A DNA stretch of 64,000 bases from Symsagittifera roscoffensis. Its lineage: Eukaryota > Xenacoelomorpha > Acoela > Convolutidae. The notes under the pieces were generated by a model that was given only the letters and a program-made list of their open reading frames with translations, was not told where the DNA came from and did no database searches. Of this stretch, positions 31,790 to 44,900 are shown piece after piece (the stretch's first letter is position 1; every line of letters starts with the position of its first letter). The stretch covers positions 19,806,714 to 19,870,713 of the forward strand of contig NC_087068.1 in NCBI RefSeq assembly GCF_963678635.1, read 5' to 3'. Made by a program: the position numbers and the translations under genes.

Positions 31790-34700
31790 CATGATCGAAT
31801 ATATCAAAAATTTCAATGATAACTCGATACTTCCATTTTTCATACAAACACAAAGTGATCCCATCCCGACCGAGGACAACTAAAATTTTGTCACAACATA
31901 GTTGTAACTTTCTTTGAAAAAGGAAATCACCCATGTAAACAGGAACTTCCTGAAGTAAGAATAAAACGACAAATTCTTGACCACTATCTCAAAATTATAT
32001 GTAATAGTACATCATATGACGGTTATTCACAATTGAAATTTTATCACCAAAACCAAATCAACCTCCACATCAGATACAAACAGATGATAAAAATTGGAAT
32101 TCTCAAAAGTTTTCACAGATTATATAAAAATATACAACACAAAAATTCACGAAGAGCAAATTCAATTTTCACAAGCGATGTTTTTGCAAATATTTTTATC
32201 TATCTATCTATACTAGAATTGAAAGAAACAAAAAATGAATCACCAACTCAAACATCACGACATTTAACTGTAAAGCAAGAAATCTGTCTTTTCTCAAATT
32301 TTCAAATACAATCCGTGAAAACCTTATTAGTAACGAAATCTCACAAAATATCAAAAATGATTTACAAAGAATACTAGCATGGTTAATAATTGATTATTTT
32401 GTTCATAACATTGATCTCATGGCACTATCAAGAATAAGTTTTCGACCACAAAATTTGGATGATGAAACTGTTGTAGCAGATGAAACAGATTATGTCTGGG
32501 ACCCTGATTGGTCTCATCCATCATTTATTATTATAACAACTATATTATTTCATGCAATCACCACTATTTTTAGCAATAAAGACTACGATAGAACAATTCC
32601 ACCTACGATTGATGCAACACCTTTAATTTATGATAAAATGTTCACTGACAGAACAGGAAAAAAAAGCTTAAGCTCCACATTCATTAATACACCAAAAAAA
32701 TTAAATTGAACAAGATATCTTACACAACAAGATATTCAAACTCCATCACATTTGATTAACAAAAAAATATTGAAACAGTTCCAATAACAACGCATTTCTC
32801 CCATTCAACCTACACTTACAATTCCAAAAAACAAAAATACAGCATTTCTGCGATCAACTATAAAATCCACAGAAAAACCTTCTATCGCAAAATACTCACA
32901 AATGGTTTAATAAACATTTAAACTAAAAACGAAATCATGACAAACAAAAAAAAACAAAATGGTTTTAATAGAAACAACCTTTCAAAACAGAATTATAATT
33001 TTTTTGAAAAAGTTCTAAACAACAAAACCACCCTATATAAACAGTCAAAGCCAATCACAAGCACAAAACTATAATCCAAATGTACCACAACAAGGAAGCC
33101 TCCCACACAGTATTTTTCAACGATCAACCACGACCTACAATGGATCGTAGCGAAAATTATCCGTTCTTCCAGCAAAATAAAAACATGACTAATAAACATC
33201 ATAAAAGAATCAACCACATTATTCAGAAGATGAAGATTACTATAGCGAAAATCAACAACAAATCAGCACAAATCAACAAAACAATATTTGAATATTGATC
33301 AACCAGATCCTATTTCTCAACCAGATGTTTTTGAACCATATACACGAGATTAACAAACACGACAAACAAGACAAAGCCCAGCATCATATAATAATAACTT
33401 TCAATCTCAAGATCATATAAATACAGAAAGTTGTCAACCAAATCAAATGCAAAACGAAATCCCATTAACATATTATTTGCAACAGCATGAAAAGACAAAA
33501 AACTCAACTTACAAACTTTTCTCAAACAGCAAATGCCACAGAATCACTACATGTGACCATGAATCCATACCTTATGGGTGAATCTTCTTCATCTTCAAAT
33601 AAACCACTAATGGTTTTCACAGGAACAGATCCTGAATACTCAGTAGAAGACTATTTAAACGCAATCACAGCTGATTTAATTTTAAATATAGTACCTAAAT
33701 CAGTACATTCGCCACTTCATCAAAATTGGATACATAGACGCATAGCTCCAATCCAAACCACACTTGATAGCGCAGCCCAGAAATGGTTTTCAGTTTTATC
33801 TACAAATATGAAATCAGACTGGAAAAACATCACACAAGAACTTTCAAAAATGCTCGACTCTGAAATAAAGAAACAACATCAAAGAGTTCTATGCAACGAA
33901 AATCGTAGAAACAATTAAACAACTTGCAGTAAGAATCAAAACACTAGTAAAAAAAGCATATTTCCTTATTACACATGATTACAAAAACACAAAAATGACA
34001 GAAATCTTGATGGTGACTCTAACACCACAATTACAAAAAACAGCGATAAAAAAGAGAGCATCGCATCCATCCTGGACTCGAGAACCTGATATAGATTTCC
34101 GAAAACTAGTAGACAGACTAAAACAAGCTGAAACCACTATGAAACTGGAAGAAACAGAATATTTAAAATAACAATACGTAAAAATCATCAATAAATATAC
34201 TTCACAAATAAATAACATTTTTGACTCAGACACTGAACTAGCTGAAAACATCTTTCAAACTTTTAAAATCTACGAGTGAAACCAAAATTTCAATGGCGAA
34301 CCATCACTCAAAAAATGGTGTAACTATTCTCGTAGATATTGACATAGCATTGCTGAATGTAGACAGAAACAACAGGATATTCAGAACAAACCGCAGAAAA
34401 ATAGAGAACCAAACAAATCCTTTGATCAATACATGAAAAAGACCAAAATTTACCAAACTAAATCATTCACAGTAGAAATAGTTCGGAAAAACCACTCCCA
34501 GATAACTATAATAACTCTAGACAACAATCACCTAACCGAAATAATTACCGTGGAAGGTCCTCAAACCAAAGAAATTCACGCATTTTCTCACAAAATAGAT
34601 ATATTCGATCAAATAGTCAAAACAATCATTATCGAAATAATTATTCAAAGAGAAGTAACTACTCCAATTACAATAGAAATTGTTCAAATTCAAACTCTCA

Positions 34701-35295
34701 AAACACATACCGTTCCAAAAATTCCTCGTATAACCGAAACAGTAACTACTCAAACCAAAGGAATAGACAATACTCAGATAAAAGATCACGAAACTATTCA
34801 AACAACAGATCAAACTATAATAATTATAACAATAGATTACGTGACAATTCCGATAACCAAAATTCTAACGATTCCAATCGACAAAAAAATTATTCTCAGT
34901 CACCAGATAGGAATAATACACCTAAACATCAAAGACAAATCAGCCAAGTTCGATCAACTGAAGAAGCCCAATCAGACCCTCATGGTATTGATAACACACA
35001 AAAACTCAGAATTACATCAAAATCACATATATCGTGAATCCACGGATGATGAGAGCGAAACAGAAAATACGCTTTCAACATCCATGCTTCAGATTGAAAT
35101 TGAATACGAAGCACCAATTGAATCGATTCATTTTCAAAATAATAAAATTTTTTTAATAGTTTTGAAAAATCAGATAATACACAAAACATAGCAGACTATA
35201 CCTAACAAGAACTTACAGGAAGTTCAAGTACGAATAATATTTACCAAAACACAGCAAGTAAAATACAACCGCCTAGAGAAAAAAATTGCACAATC
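31790..35295 (+). pseudogene. Gag of copy C, heavily degraded
   Basis: Pieces of the gag frame: 32033-32377 and 32419-32709 (N-terminal domain, VWDPDWSHPS), and 33487-33918 (capsid: LMVFTGTDPEYSVEDYLNA, AAQKWFSVL). The knuckle region near 34312-34370 has its second Cys as Ser and a stop at the Gly before His. The open frame 34433-35191 is the wrong frame of the N/R/S-rich tail, not a gene. Confidence 0.85.
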
Positions 35296-35439
35296 CCACA
35301 ACGTGTTACGTCTCTTGCAAATTGACTGATGTTGAATTACCCATGAATGTAAACTTCTTGAATTTGTTAATGAAAAATTTCCCTGAACCAATTACTTTGC
35401 AAGAATTTTCCATATTTTTTCATTCATATTTTGGTTACC

Positions 35440-35589
35440 TATTTGTGTGAATCACAGCAGCCCCCTTTTTTTTTCCTCCAGTCTTTGAGATCACATTGTT
35501 TTGCCGTGGATCAACTTTTTCTGACCATCGCCGCATTATTTAGTTTTAATAACCAGACAAACAACTAAGACTCTGAAGACAACTACCAT
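35440..35589 (-). pseudogene. Array block A, copy 1 (signal-peptide-like exon remnant)
   Basis: The minus strand starts MVVVFRVLVV, then stops at a TAA before CGDGQKKLI. The GGCCDSH end is disrupted after GCCDSHK. Best read as a dead copy of the exon at 42531-42702. Confidence 0.35.
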
Positions 35590-36542
35590 TCAATTTTCAA
35601 AGATGAAGAACATATGAAGAACGAAATATATCATTATAATAGCAGCAAGAAATCTTTCATTGAACGATTCAAACAATTGAAATAGAATAGACAAAACGGC
35701 TCAAAACAAAGAAGTGATAGACTCAACTCAACCTATAATGGACCACAAAAAAATTCGGTTTTGCAGTAGACTTGAATTTCCACAATCAAAAAAAATTTGA
35801 CTAATTCACCTGCTCATTTTTACAGCAGCTCATCTATTAGTCAAACCGTATTTTTAGCTGGGCCCCAGGTTGGCAGGCATCAAGGACAAGAAATTGTCAA
35901 GTCAATAATGCAGCAGCGCTAAAACATCGCTGGGTTACCACAAGATATGCGTTCAAAACCTCATCACTGGTTTCTGTTTCGACAAAACAAAACCGTTAAC
36001 CTCCAGCCAATCATAAAATTTTTACCGCTAAAACATTAACACGATGAAAATTCCTTCGCCAACATTGGAGTAAAATTTTTGGCCTCTTTTAAAATAGTTG
36101 AATAAAAAACACATTGAAAAATTATATTGAATTATTTTTACCTGCCTAGCAACTCGAGCATTTCATTTCGGAAACTTTGCAAAAGCGACCACTTATCGAA
36201 AATGCTAAGGAAAAATTATTCAGTGATCAATTTAAACTGCTACAATAGACGTGACGGTAGAACCACTCATAGAACTTTTACCGTTAAAAATATTAACACG
36301 ATGAAATTTCCTTCCAGCTGGAGTAGAATTTAAAGCTTCTTTTGAATTGGTTGATTACAAAACAGACATACTAGTTTTTGGATTACTTTTACCTGACTAG
36401 CAACTCGAGCAGTTCGTTTGGGAAACTTTCCAGATGTGACGACTTATCAAAATTGCTACTCAAATACCTTTTAATGAACGATTCAAACAACTGCAATGCG
36501 ACTGCTCAGCAGACAAAAGCGATTGATTCAACTCAATCCATG

Positions 36543-37141
36543 TTTAAACTAGAAAAATAACCGTGCTGGTTTAGCAGTAGAATTGAATTTGCAACTTCAT
36601 AGGAAAATTAACCACTTCATCTGCTATTTTTACAGCAGCCCGTCCATCAGTCAAAACGTAAGTTCAGCTGGGTCCCAGGTTACCATTCATCGAGGACCAG
36701 AAGTTGTCATCTTTTTTGTGCAACAGCGCAACCACATCATTAGGATACGACAAATTGTCTGTTTAAAAACAGACAATTTGTCGTATCAATCCATGTCGTT
36801 TAAATTGCGATTGATTCAACTCGTCGCAATTTAAACCAAAATTGCGACGAGTTTAAACCAAAATTGCGAACCAAAATTGTCGTTTAAAAGCGATTGATTC
36901 AACTCAATCCATGTTTAAACTAGAAAAACAAACGTGCTGATTTAGCACTAGAATTGAATTTGCAACTTCATAGGAAAATTAACCACTTCATCTGCTGTTT
37001 TTAACAGCAGCCCGTCGATCAGTCAAAACGTAAGTTCAGCTGGGTCCCAGGTTACCATTCATCGAGGACCAGAAGTTGTCATCTTTTTTGTGCAACAGCG
37101 CAACCACATCATTAGGATACGACAAATTATCTGTTTAAAAA
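36543..37141. repeat. Recent direct duplication of about 228 bp within the array
   Basis: 36543-36770 and 36914-37141 are nearly identical (for example AAGTTCAGCTGGGTCCCAGG and AGAAGTTGTCATCTTTTTTG in both), far closer than other array units. The 36771-36913 spacer holds palindromic and tandem fragments described separately. No gene. Confidence 0.85.
36744..36836. repeat. Two adjacent perfect palindromes
   Basis: 36744-36787: perfect 21-bp arms (GATACGACAAATTGTCTGTT...) around a 2-base spacer. 36798-36810 and 36824-36836: perfect 13-bp arms (GTTTAAATTGCGA) around a 13-base spacer. A direct repeat of TTTAAACCAAAATTGCGA-type sequence follows up to about 36875. The arrangement looks like template switching during replication. 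Confidence 0.9.
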
Positions 37142-37781
37142 CTCAATACTGCTTCTATTTCGACGTAAAAAACCAGTCAATCTCCAAGCAATCATAGCAG
37201 TTTTACCGCTAAAAACAATATACCGTCACAATTTCGTTCCACCAACACTCCAGTAATTTTTTGCCCCATAAATTTTGATTACAGAACCAACATTGAAAGA
37301 TTCAACAGGACTAATACTACCTGCCTAGCAATTCTTCCAAATATGACCACTGATGAATTGATCAATGTAATAAGTCGAGTAACAGCTAGAAAACGAACTT
37401 CCAGCACAGTAACCACCGACAATGGAAATGGTTTTGCGGTAGCCTCCAAAGAAGTGAAAGGCACCTATTAAAATGTCCCATAAAACCTGCTCATTCAAGC
37501 TAAAACGACAAAACTTCTAATGGTTTTATAACCCATCATTTTGCTCTCATCTCAGTGGGATTTAGGAACGCTTGATTCAGATTGCCAAAAGAACAATCCT
37601 GATATATCTAGAATCTCGTCGAAAACGCCTAATTGATTTTTTTTCAGCCAAACTTAATCGAAATGAAAATGAAACTGAGATCGAGACTGTTGATAATTGT
37701 AACGGATTAACCAGAAAATGAAGCATAGACGTTGAATCCCTTTCCATTCGTTGAACCTCAGTAGTTTTTGATAAGGGGTTT

Positions 37782-38500
37782 TCAACGACAGCAGGAGTAT
37801 CTTTTTACAGCCACTGTTATACATTTGATAGACCCAAACTCATCAGACGAATAACCATCTGTGCAACAAAATTAAGAAGGGGTACCTAACTTCACTTCGG
37901 GATTGTATTGCGGAAGCAATTACATTTTTCCATTGTTTGTCAAAAAAATCACTGTTTTCAAGACTATGCAAATTCAAGACTATGATACATTCAAGACTAT
38001 GATACATTCACGCTTGAAACAAACCTGAACTAAAAAAAACTTGACTCAAGATATGAAGTGAAATGTCATTTACTAACAGAAGGATTTCAATATACTCATG
38101 GATGTAGATTTTGTGAAAATTTTAATGAAAACTTCCTTGAAAGATATAGATTAGTTCGAGCTTTGAAAGATATAGATTGAAAGATAAAGATCAAAATCGA
38201 GCTTTGAAAAATAAAGGAGACTTTTTTGTATTGCAATTTAAACTTCTCAAATTATATTTAGGTTTTCAATTGCTCTGTTGAATCCCTATAAACCTTACAA
38301 ACTATTTGTTTTGTTATTTTGTAATCGCAACTTTTCGAGCTTATTCCGTACCAGATTCCAATAACAACACTTTGTTGGCCTCTGTGTGAGAATCACAGTA
38401 GCCCTTTTCATCATTTGTTTAAATATCGCCGCAGTATTTGGTTTTTAAAAAAACTTTGTCATCGCGAACAATTGACCAAGGCTACAAGGAAGACTACCAT
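37782..38500 (-). pseudogene. Array unit: broken two-exon model (38352-38500 and 37782-37858)
   Basis: Exon A begins MVVFLVALVN but meets TGA at codon 14. Its end keeps the donor-like CTG|gtacgg. Exon B keeps the acceptor ttgttgcacag and a frame with SSDEFGS and KCITVAV, ending TGA at 37782-37784. The splice-like borders are conserved although the reading frame is dead. Confidence 0.3.
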
Positions 38501-38669
38501 TCAATTTTCAAAAATGGAGAGCATTCGAAGAATTATATCATCACAATAGCAACGCAAAATCATTCGGGGAACAATCTAAACAACTACAATAGACAAAACG
38601 GCTCAACGCAAAGAAGCGGAAGATTCAACTCAACCCATACCTATATCAGAAAGAAAATTCTTCGGTGAC

Positions 38670-38933
38670 TTGATTGCGCACCATTATGGGAAAACTAACC
38701 GCTACAGCTGCTGGCCCATCAGACAAACTATAATTTCAGCTAGGCCTCAGATTGGCATAAATCATGGTCATGAAATTGTCAACCCAATGGTGCAGCAACT
38801 CTACCACATCATTGGTATACGACAATCTCTCTTTTCAAAAGTCGATCACCTCTTTCTGTCTCGACAATACAAATCAGTCGACTTGCAGCCATTCATAGTT
38901 TTTTTACCGCCGCTGAAAACAATTCGCGGATAA
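38670..38933 (+). other. Plus-strand open frame in array block, 87 codons
   Basis: In other units the same frame is open over part of this block (36583-36834; after a tttttacag tract). Shared residues include QT/QNV, SAG/SAR.Q and QQ....II.IRQ. Some differences between the copies are silent in this frame. This competes with the minus-strand gene model, and I cannot decide between them by eye. Confidence 0.2.
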
Positions 38934-39844
38934 TTTTTCTTTTCACCATAACTGGAGTAGATTTATTGAACTCTTTTAAATTGAAAACAAAACAGACATT
39001 AAAAAACATTACGGGATTAGTTCAATCTGCCTTGCAACTCGTTTTCTCCATTTTTTTTGAAATTTTTGAGATCTGACCACTGGTTAATTAATCATTGCAA
39101 TATGTCGGTTTAAAGCAAGACATTGAACTCCCAATAAACTACACAGCGACAATCGATTTTTTTTGCTGAAGTTTCCAAGGAATTGAACGGCACCTACCAA
39201 AAACTATCATACAACTAGCTCATACAAGGTAAAGCCAAAAGGACCATTCTTGTCATTCTAGGATTACGAAAACTCATTATTGACGTTTAGTGAGCAATTC
39301 TAGATAAAACAAAAAAGAAACCGAGTTCGAGAAATTTCATATTTGTAACAAATTAACCAGAAAACGATGAACCACTGACGACTATTTCCTTTTCTTTCAA
39401 AAATAATTTTTTTTTCATCAAGACTTTTCAAGCGCAGCAGGAATAATCAACAACAGCCACTGATATACATCGAGTCGAGTAATCCGAAGCTCATCAGACG
39501 ATGAACCAACCGTGGAAAAAAATCAAGAAGGGCTCTCAACTATAGCCTGGGATTATTTTTTTCCATTGTTTTTTTAAAAAATCAGTCTAGTCAAACCTTT
39601 TTATTTTCTCTTACATTATCACGCTTGAAAAAAGCAGGACTAAGAAATTTGACTCTTGATGTAAAGTGAAACTTCACTTGCAAATGGAATAATTTTGAAA
39701 TACTCATGTCTGTAGACTTCTTGAATTGATTAATGAAAAACTTTCCTGAACCAATTAATTAGCATTAGTTTTTCCATGTGTTTTCATTTAAAAAAAATTT
39801 AAAAATTTAAGAGATTTAAAAACATAGACTGAGTTTCAAATGAT

Positions 39845-40120
39845 CTATTGAACGGCGTCCCTATAAACACTACAAACTAATTGTATTGTGAATTTGTAAA
39901 CACACATTTTTTGATCTTTCTTGTAGCAGACTCCCAACAACACTGTTGTTGCCTCAGTGTGTGAATCACAGCAGCCCTTTTTAGTTCCTCCAGCCTTTGA
40001 GATCAACTTGTTTTTGTCATGGATCAAATTTTTCTTACCATCGCCGCATGATTCAGTTTTTACGAAAAAAACTAACATCGCGGACAAATAACCAAGACAC
40101 AGAAGATAACTACAATTCAA
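39845..40120 (-). pseudogene. Array block A, copy 3: 91-codon open frame with hydrophobic start
   Basis: The minus-strand frame starts with a hydrophobic stretch of about 20 residues (signal-like), then TESCGDGKKN and KKGCCDSHTEATTVLL, the block shared with other units. The donor position has changed from TCTGGT to TCTGCT, so the frame runs on into normally non-coding unit DNA and ends at 39845. The partner exon near 39430-39510 has lost its AG acceptor. Probably a dead copy. Confidence 0.35.
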
Positions 40121-41960
40121 TTTTCAAAGATGAAGCACATGCAACGAAATATATTATCATAATAGATACAAAAAAAATCGTTCAGTGAACAATTCAAACA
40201 ACTGAAATAGACAAAAAAGCTCAACACAAAGAAGCGATCGACTCAACTCAATATAAATTCAAACCATATTGGCAAACAAAAGTTTTTCGGCTTTGCAGAA
40301 GAATTGAATTTGTACCATCAAAGAAAATTTGAATAATTCACCTGCTATTTAATACATCAGCTCGTTCGTCATTCAAACTGTATATTCAGCTAGGTCCCAG
40401 ATTTCATGCATCAAGGACAAGAAATTGTCAACTCAATTGTTCAGCAGCTCTACCACATCATTGGGAATGATAAGATTTCCCTTCAAAATCTCTACACTGG
40501 TTTCTGTTTCGACAAAACAGAGTAGTCAACCTCCAGCCACTCATAGCACTTTTACCGTTAAAAATATTAGCACGATGATATTTCGTTCCACCAAAACTTG
40601 AGTAGATTTTTATGCTTCTTTTGAGTTGGTAGCATAAAAAAAACATACATATTAATTACTGGAATAATTTTACCTGCCTAGCAACTCGAGCAGTTCGTTT
40701 CGGAAACCTTCCAGTTGTGACGACTTATCAAAACTGCTACTCAAGAATCTTCAAACGAATCTTCAGAACGATTCAAACAACTGCAAAAGACACAACGGCT
40801 CAGCAGAAATAAGCGACTGATTCAACTCAACCCATAACTCGACTAGAAAACAAACTCTTTGGTTTTGCAGTAGAATTGAACTTCCACCATCAAAGGAAAA
40901 TTAACCACTTCACCTGCTCAAGTCACTTCCTTCAAGTCAAAATGTAGATTCAGCTGAGCTCCAGGTTGGCATGCATCAAGGATAAGAAATCGTCAAATTT
41001 TATAAGCAGCAGCTCAACCACATCATTGGGTTTCGGCAACATCTCTGTTCAAAAACTCATTACTGGTTTCTGTTACGAACTAAGAAGCAAGGCAATCAAT
41101 CTCCAGGCAATCATAGCAGTTTTACCGCTAAAAACAATACCCCTTCACAATTTCCTTCCACCAACATTGGAGTAGTTTTTTTGGCCTCATATAATTTGAT
41201 TACAAAACATTTATTGATAAACTTTAGCAAATCGAGCAGATAATTTCGGAATTCTTTCAGATCTGACAACTGTTCTGCTTTGATCAATGCAATAAGTCGG
41301 TTTACAGCTAGACAATGAAGTCTCATCAAACTATTCAGCAAAAATCGAATCACCTCTTTCTGTCTCGACAATACAAATCAGTCAACTTCCTGTCAATCAT
41401 AGCATTTTTACCGCTGAAAGCAATTCACCGATTAAAATTCCTTTCACCAATACTGGATAATATTTCTTGGCCTGTATTAAGTTTTGAATAAATAAGACGT
41501 TGAATAATTCAACCTCTCTACCAACCCAAGCAGTTCAATTTGGAATTTTTCACTATCTGACTACTGATTAATTGATTAATGCGATATGTCGGTTTACAGC
41601 TAGACAGGAAAATCTCATCACACTAACCATCGACTGTGGAAAAAGTTTTGCGGTAGCTTCCAAAGAACTGAAAAACACATATAAAAATAAAACATAAATC
41701 TTGCTCATTCAAGCTAAAACGACAAAAAATTTCTAATGATTTTATAATCCACCATACTGCTCTCATTTCAATGGGACTGGAAACGCTTGATTCAAATTGT
41801 CAAAAGAACATTCCTTATTAATTTAGGATCACGAAATTGCATACTTGATGTTATTCAGCCAATTTAATCAAGATGGTAATGAAAATGAGTTCGAGACTCT
41901 TGATATTTTTAACAGACTACTTCGAAAATGATGAAGCACTGACGCTGAACCCCTTTTCGT

Positions 41961-42702
41961 TCATTGAACTTCAGTAAGTTTTGACCAGAAGTTTTCAACA
42001 ACAGCAGGAGATTTGACGACGGCCACTGTTATACATTGGGTAGACCCATCTGTGGAACAAAATCAAGAAAGGATTATATGGAGGAAGCAATTAGATTTTT
42101 TCATTGTTTCTCAATAAAAATCAATGCAGTCGAGGCTTTGTAAATCATCTGATATATCACGCTTAAAACAAATCAAAAATAAAAAACTTGACCCATGATC
42201 TGAAGCAAAAATTCAGTGTATGACACTGCAGTGTATGACAGAGTGATTTTAAATTTCACATGGCTGTAGATTTCTTGAAAAATTTACTAAAAGATTTCCC
42301 CTAACCAATTGTTCGGAATTTTTTTTTCAATGTTTTCCACAAAAAAAATTGAGAAAATTAACAGAAGGGTTGAGAGATCTCGATTGAAATCGAGATTTGA
42401 AAAACAAAAGAGATCAATTTTTGACCTGCATAAATTTTCAATTGCTCTGTTGAACATAATCCCGTTGCACCCTGCAAACTATATGTATTGTGGATCTGTA
42501 ATCACAAACTTTTTGTGCTTATTTTCTTACCAGATTTCAACAACACAACTATTGTTGCCTCTGTGTGACCATCACAGCAGCCCTTGTCAGTCCTATGGTC
42601 CTCGACTTTAGTCGTTTTTTTTTCAATATCGTCGCAAAACTTGGTTTTTAAAAAAACTTGCCATCGCGAAAAGACGACCAAGACTACAAAAAGGACTACC
42701 AT
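41961..42702 (-). CDS. Candidate two-exon gene for a small cysteine-containing protein (exons 42531-42702 and 41961-42049)
   Basis: ATG at 42700-42702. Exon A has a strongly hydrophobic start (MVVLFVVLVVF) resembling a signal peptide or anchor, then FCDD and KGCCDGHTEAT, ending AAATCTG|gtaaga at 42531. Intron of 481 bp ends gattttgttccacag at 42050-42064. Exon B joins in phase 1 and reads GSTQCITVAVVKS, ending TGA at 41961-41963. The product would have 86 residues and four cysteines (two adjacent). It is the only unit of the array in which start, donor, acceptor and both frames all survive. No known family recognised. No promoter or poly(A) signal was identified. The model rests on pattern conservation among units and could be wrong. 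Confidence 0.28.
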
Positions 42703-42908
42703 TCAGTTTTCAAAGATGGAGATCATGCAACAAATTATATTATCATAAAAGCAACGCAAAAGCTTTCAGTGAAGGATTCGGACGACTGGAGGAGACAAAA
42801 CGGCTCAACACAAAGAAGCGATTGATTCGCTCAATCCATACCTAGACCCGAAAAACCACTGAACCCCTTTTCGTTCATTGAACTTCAGTAATTTTTGACC
42901 AAGATTTT

Positions 42909-42982
42909 TCATCGAAAGCAGTCTTCGCGGAGAGCCACTGATATACATTGAGAAGACCCAAGCTCATCAGAGGACGAACTGT
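42909..42982 (-). pseudogene. Orphan array block B
   Basis: An extra exon-B-like block with acceptor tttttttccacag and a frame SSSSDELGSSQCISVAL ending TGA at 42909-42911. It lies directly upstream of the intact unit because a deletion has removed the rest of its own unit. Confidence 0.3.
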
Positions 42983-43556
42983 CTGTGGAAAAAAACGAAG
43001 AAGGGGCACCTAACTTCCCCGACAAAATATCCTTCACCAATACTGGGGGAGACTGCCTGACCACTTTCATATTTTTAATAAATCAGGTATCAAAAAGTTT
43101 TACGAGAATAAATCAACCTTCCTAGCGACCCTAACATTTTGGAAACTTTCCCGATCTGACCACTGAATAATTGATCAATACAATATTTTGGCTTACAGCT
43201 AGAAGATGAAATCCCGCCGCACTAACCAGCGTTAGTCAAAAATCGTTTCCAAGAAACTGAAAGCCACCTAAATTAATTAATCATTCATGATAAAACGACA
43301 TAATATCCAAAAGTGTTTTAATCTACCATAGAGCTCGTTTGATACAGATTGCCGAAAAGCAATTCTCATCATTCTATGATCACGGAAACTCATTCTTGAC
43401 GTTTAGCGAGCAATTCTAGATAAAGCAAACAAAAAAAACGAGTTCGAGACTTTTTTAATTGTTAAAGATTACCAAGAAAACGATGAGCCACTGACGCCGC
43501 TTCCCTTTTCCTTCAACGACACCTCCGTATCTTTTGATCAGGAGTTTTCAACAAAA

Positions 43557-44306
43557 TCACGAGCTTTTGAGGACTGCCACTGATATACATTGAGTAGACC
43601 CAAGCTCATCAGACGACGATCCATCTGTGGAACAAAATCAAGAAGGGGGACCTAAATTCACCCTGGGAACATATTGCGGAAGCAATTACACTTTTCCCTT
43701 TTTTGTCAAAAAAAATCACTATAGTCAAGCCTTTGTAAATTTTTTGATTTAATCACGCTTGAAACAAACCAGAACTAGAAAAACTTGACTCATGATATGA
43801 TGTGAAAGTCATTTACAAACAGAATGATTCAAATACTCATGGCTGTAGATTTCTTGAAATGTTTAAAGAAATTTTGCAATAATTTTTCCATTATTTTTCA
43901 ACAAAAAAAGAGTATAGAAGTTTGACAGAAGGATTGAAAGATATAAATGGAATTCAAGCTAAGAAAATTTAAGAAGATATTCGTTTGAACTTCAATCCAA
44001 ACTCTTAAAAGTATACATATATTTTCAATTACTCTGTTGAACAGTATCCCTATAAGCCCTACAAACAATTTGTATTGTTTCTTTCTAATCACATTCTAAT
44101 CACTTCTTTCGTACCAGATTCCAACAAAATCACCATGGTGGCCTAGTTCTAAGCATCTCAACAGCACTTTTCAGTTCCTCCAGCCTTTGAAATCACCCAT
44201 TTTTTGTCGTGAACTAAATTTTTCTTCGCATCGCCGCGATATTTAGTTCATACGAGAAAAAGTAACATCGCGAACGAATAATCAAGTATCCAAAGACAAC
44301 TATCAA
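43557..44306 (-). pseudogene. Array unit: broken two-exon model (44115-44306 and 43557-43624)
   Basis: Exon B is well kept (acceptor ttgttccacag, frame GSSSDELGSTQCISVAVLKSS then TGA, split here only by its own codons). Exon A has lost its ATG (ATA) and has stops in the cysteine region, while the donor-like CTG|gtacga remains. Confidence 0.3.
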
Positions 44307-44840
44307 TTTTCAAAAATGAAGAACATGCAGCAAAGTAAATCATCAAAAAAGCAACGCGAAATATTTCAGTGAACGATTCAAACAACTGCAAAAGACAAAA
44401 CGGCTCAACACAAAGAAGCGATAGATTCAACTCAACCCATACGATACCACAGAGAACAATTCGCTTTGAATTTCGACATCAATTTCCACAATAAAAAAAA
44501 ATTGGCTACTTCACCTGCTCATTTTAACAGCAGCTCGTCCATCGGTCAAACTGTATATTCAGCTGGGCCCCAGGTTGGCAAGTATCAAGAATAAGAATTT
44601 GTCAACTCAATAGTACAGCAGCTCTACCAGAACATTGGGATACGACAAGAACCCATTCGAAAGTCAAAACGGTTTTCTGTTTCGACAATACAAAGCAGTC
44701 AACCTCCAGCCAATCATAGCTCTTTTAGCGCCAACATTAGCATGATGAATTTTCACCAACACTGGAGTAGATTTTTAGGTCTTTTTTAAGTTGGGCGATT
44801 ATATATCGGGTATTGAAAACTTATACTGGATTAATTCTAC

Positions 44841-44900
44841 CTGCCTAGCAACTCGAGCAGTTCATTTCGGAAATTTCGCAGATTGTACCACATATCCAAA
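44841..44900 (-). other. Array block C with donor-like border
   Basis: The minus-strand frame reads FRNELLELLGR and ends GGCAG|gtagaa. The same residues and border recur at 36142-36205, 36393-36455 and 40674-40740, with conservative changes upstream (DKSSQLE, DKSSHLE). This is the best coding-like signal for the minus strand in the array. On the plus strand the same bases form an acceptor-like TACCTGCCTAG. Confidence 0.3.

Larger units (their letters stand above)
29328..35295 (+). mobile_element. Retroelement copy C (same family), old and truncated in gag
   Basis: Plus strand: LTR start TGTTCG at 29328, micro-ORF, leader, ORF1 and gag with many stops and indels. Similarity to copy D stops around 35290, just after the segment equivalent to the NIYQN/EKIWTIP stretch before protease. 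Protease, RT, RNase H and integrase are absent. After the breakpoint the tandem array begins directly. Confidence 0.9.
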
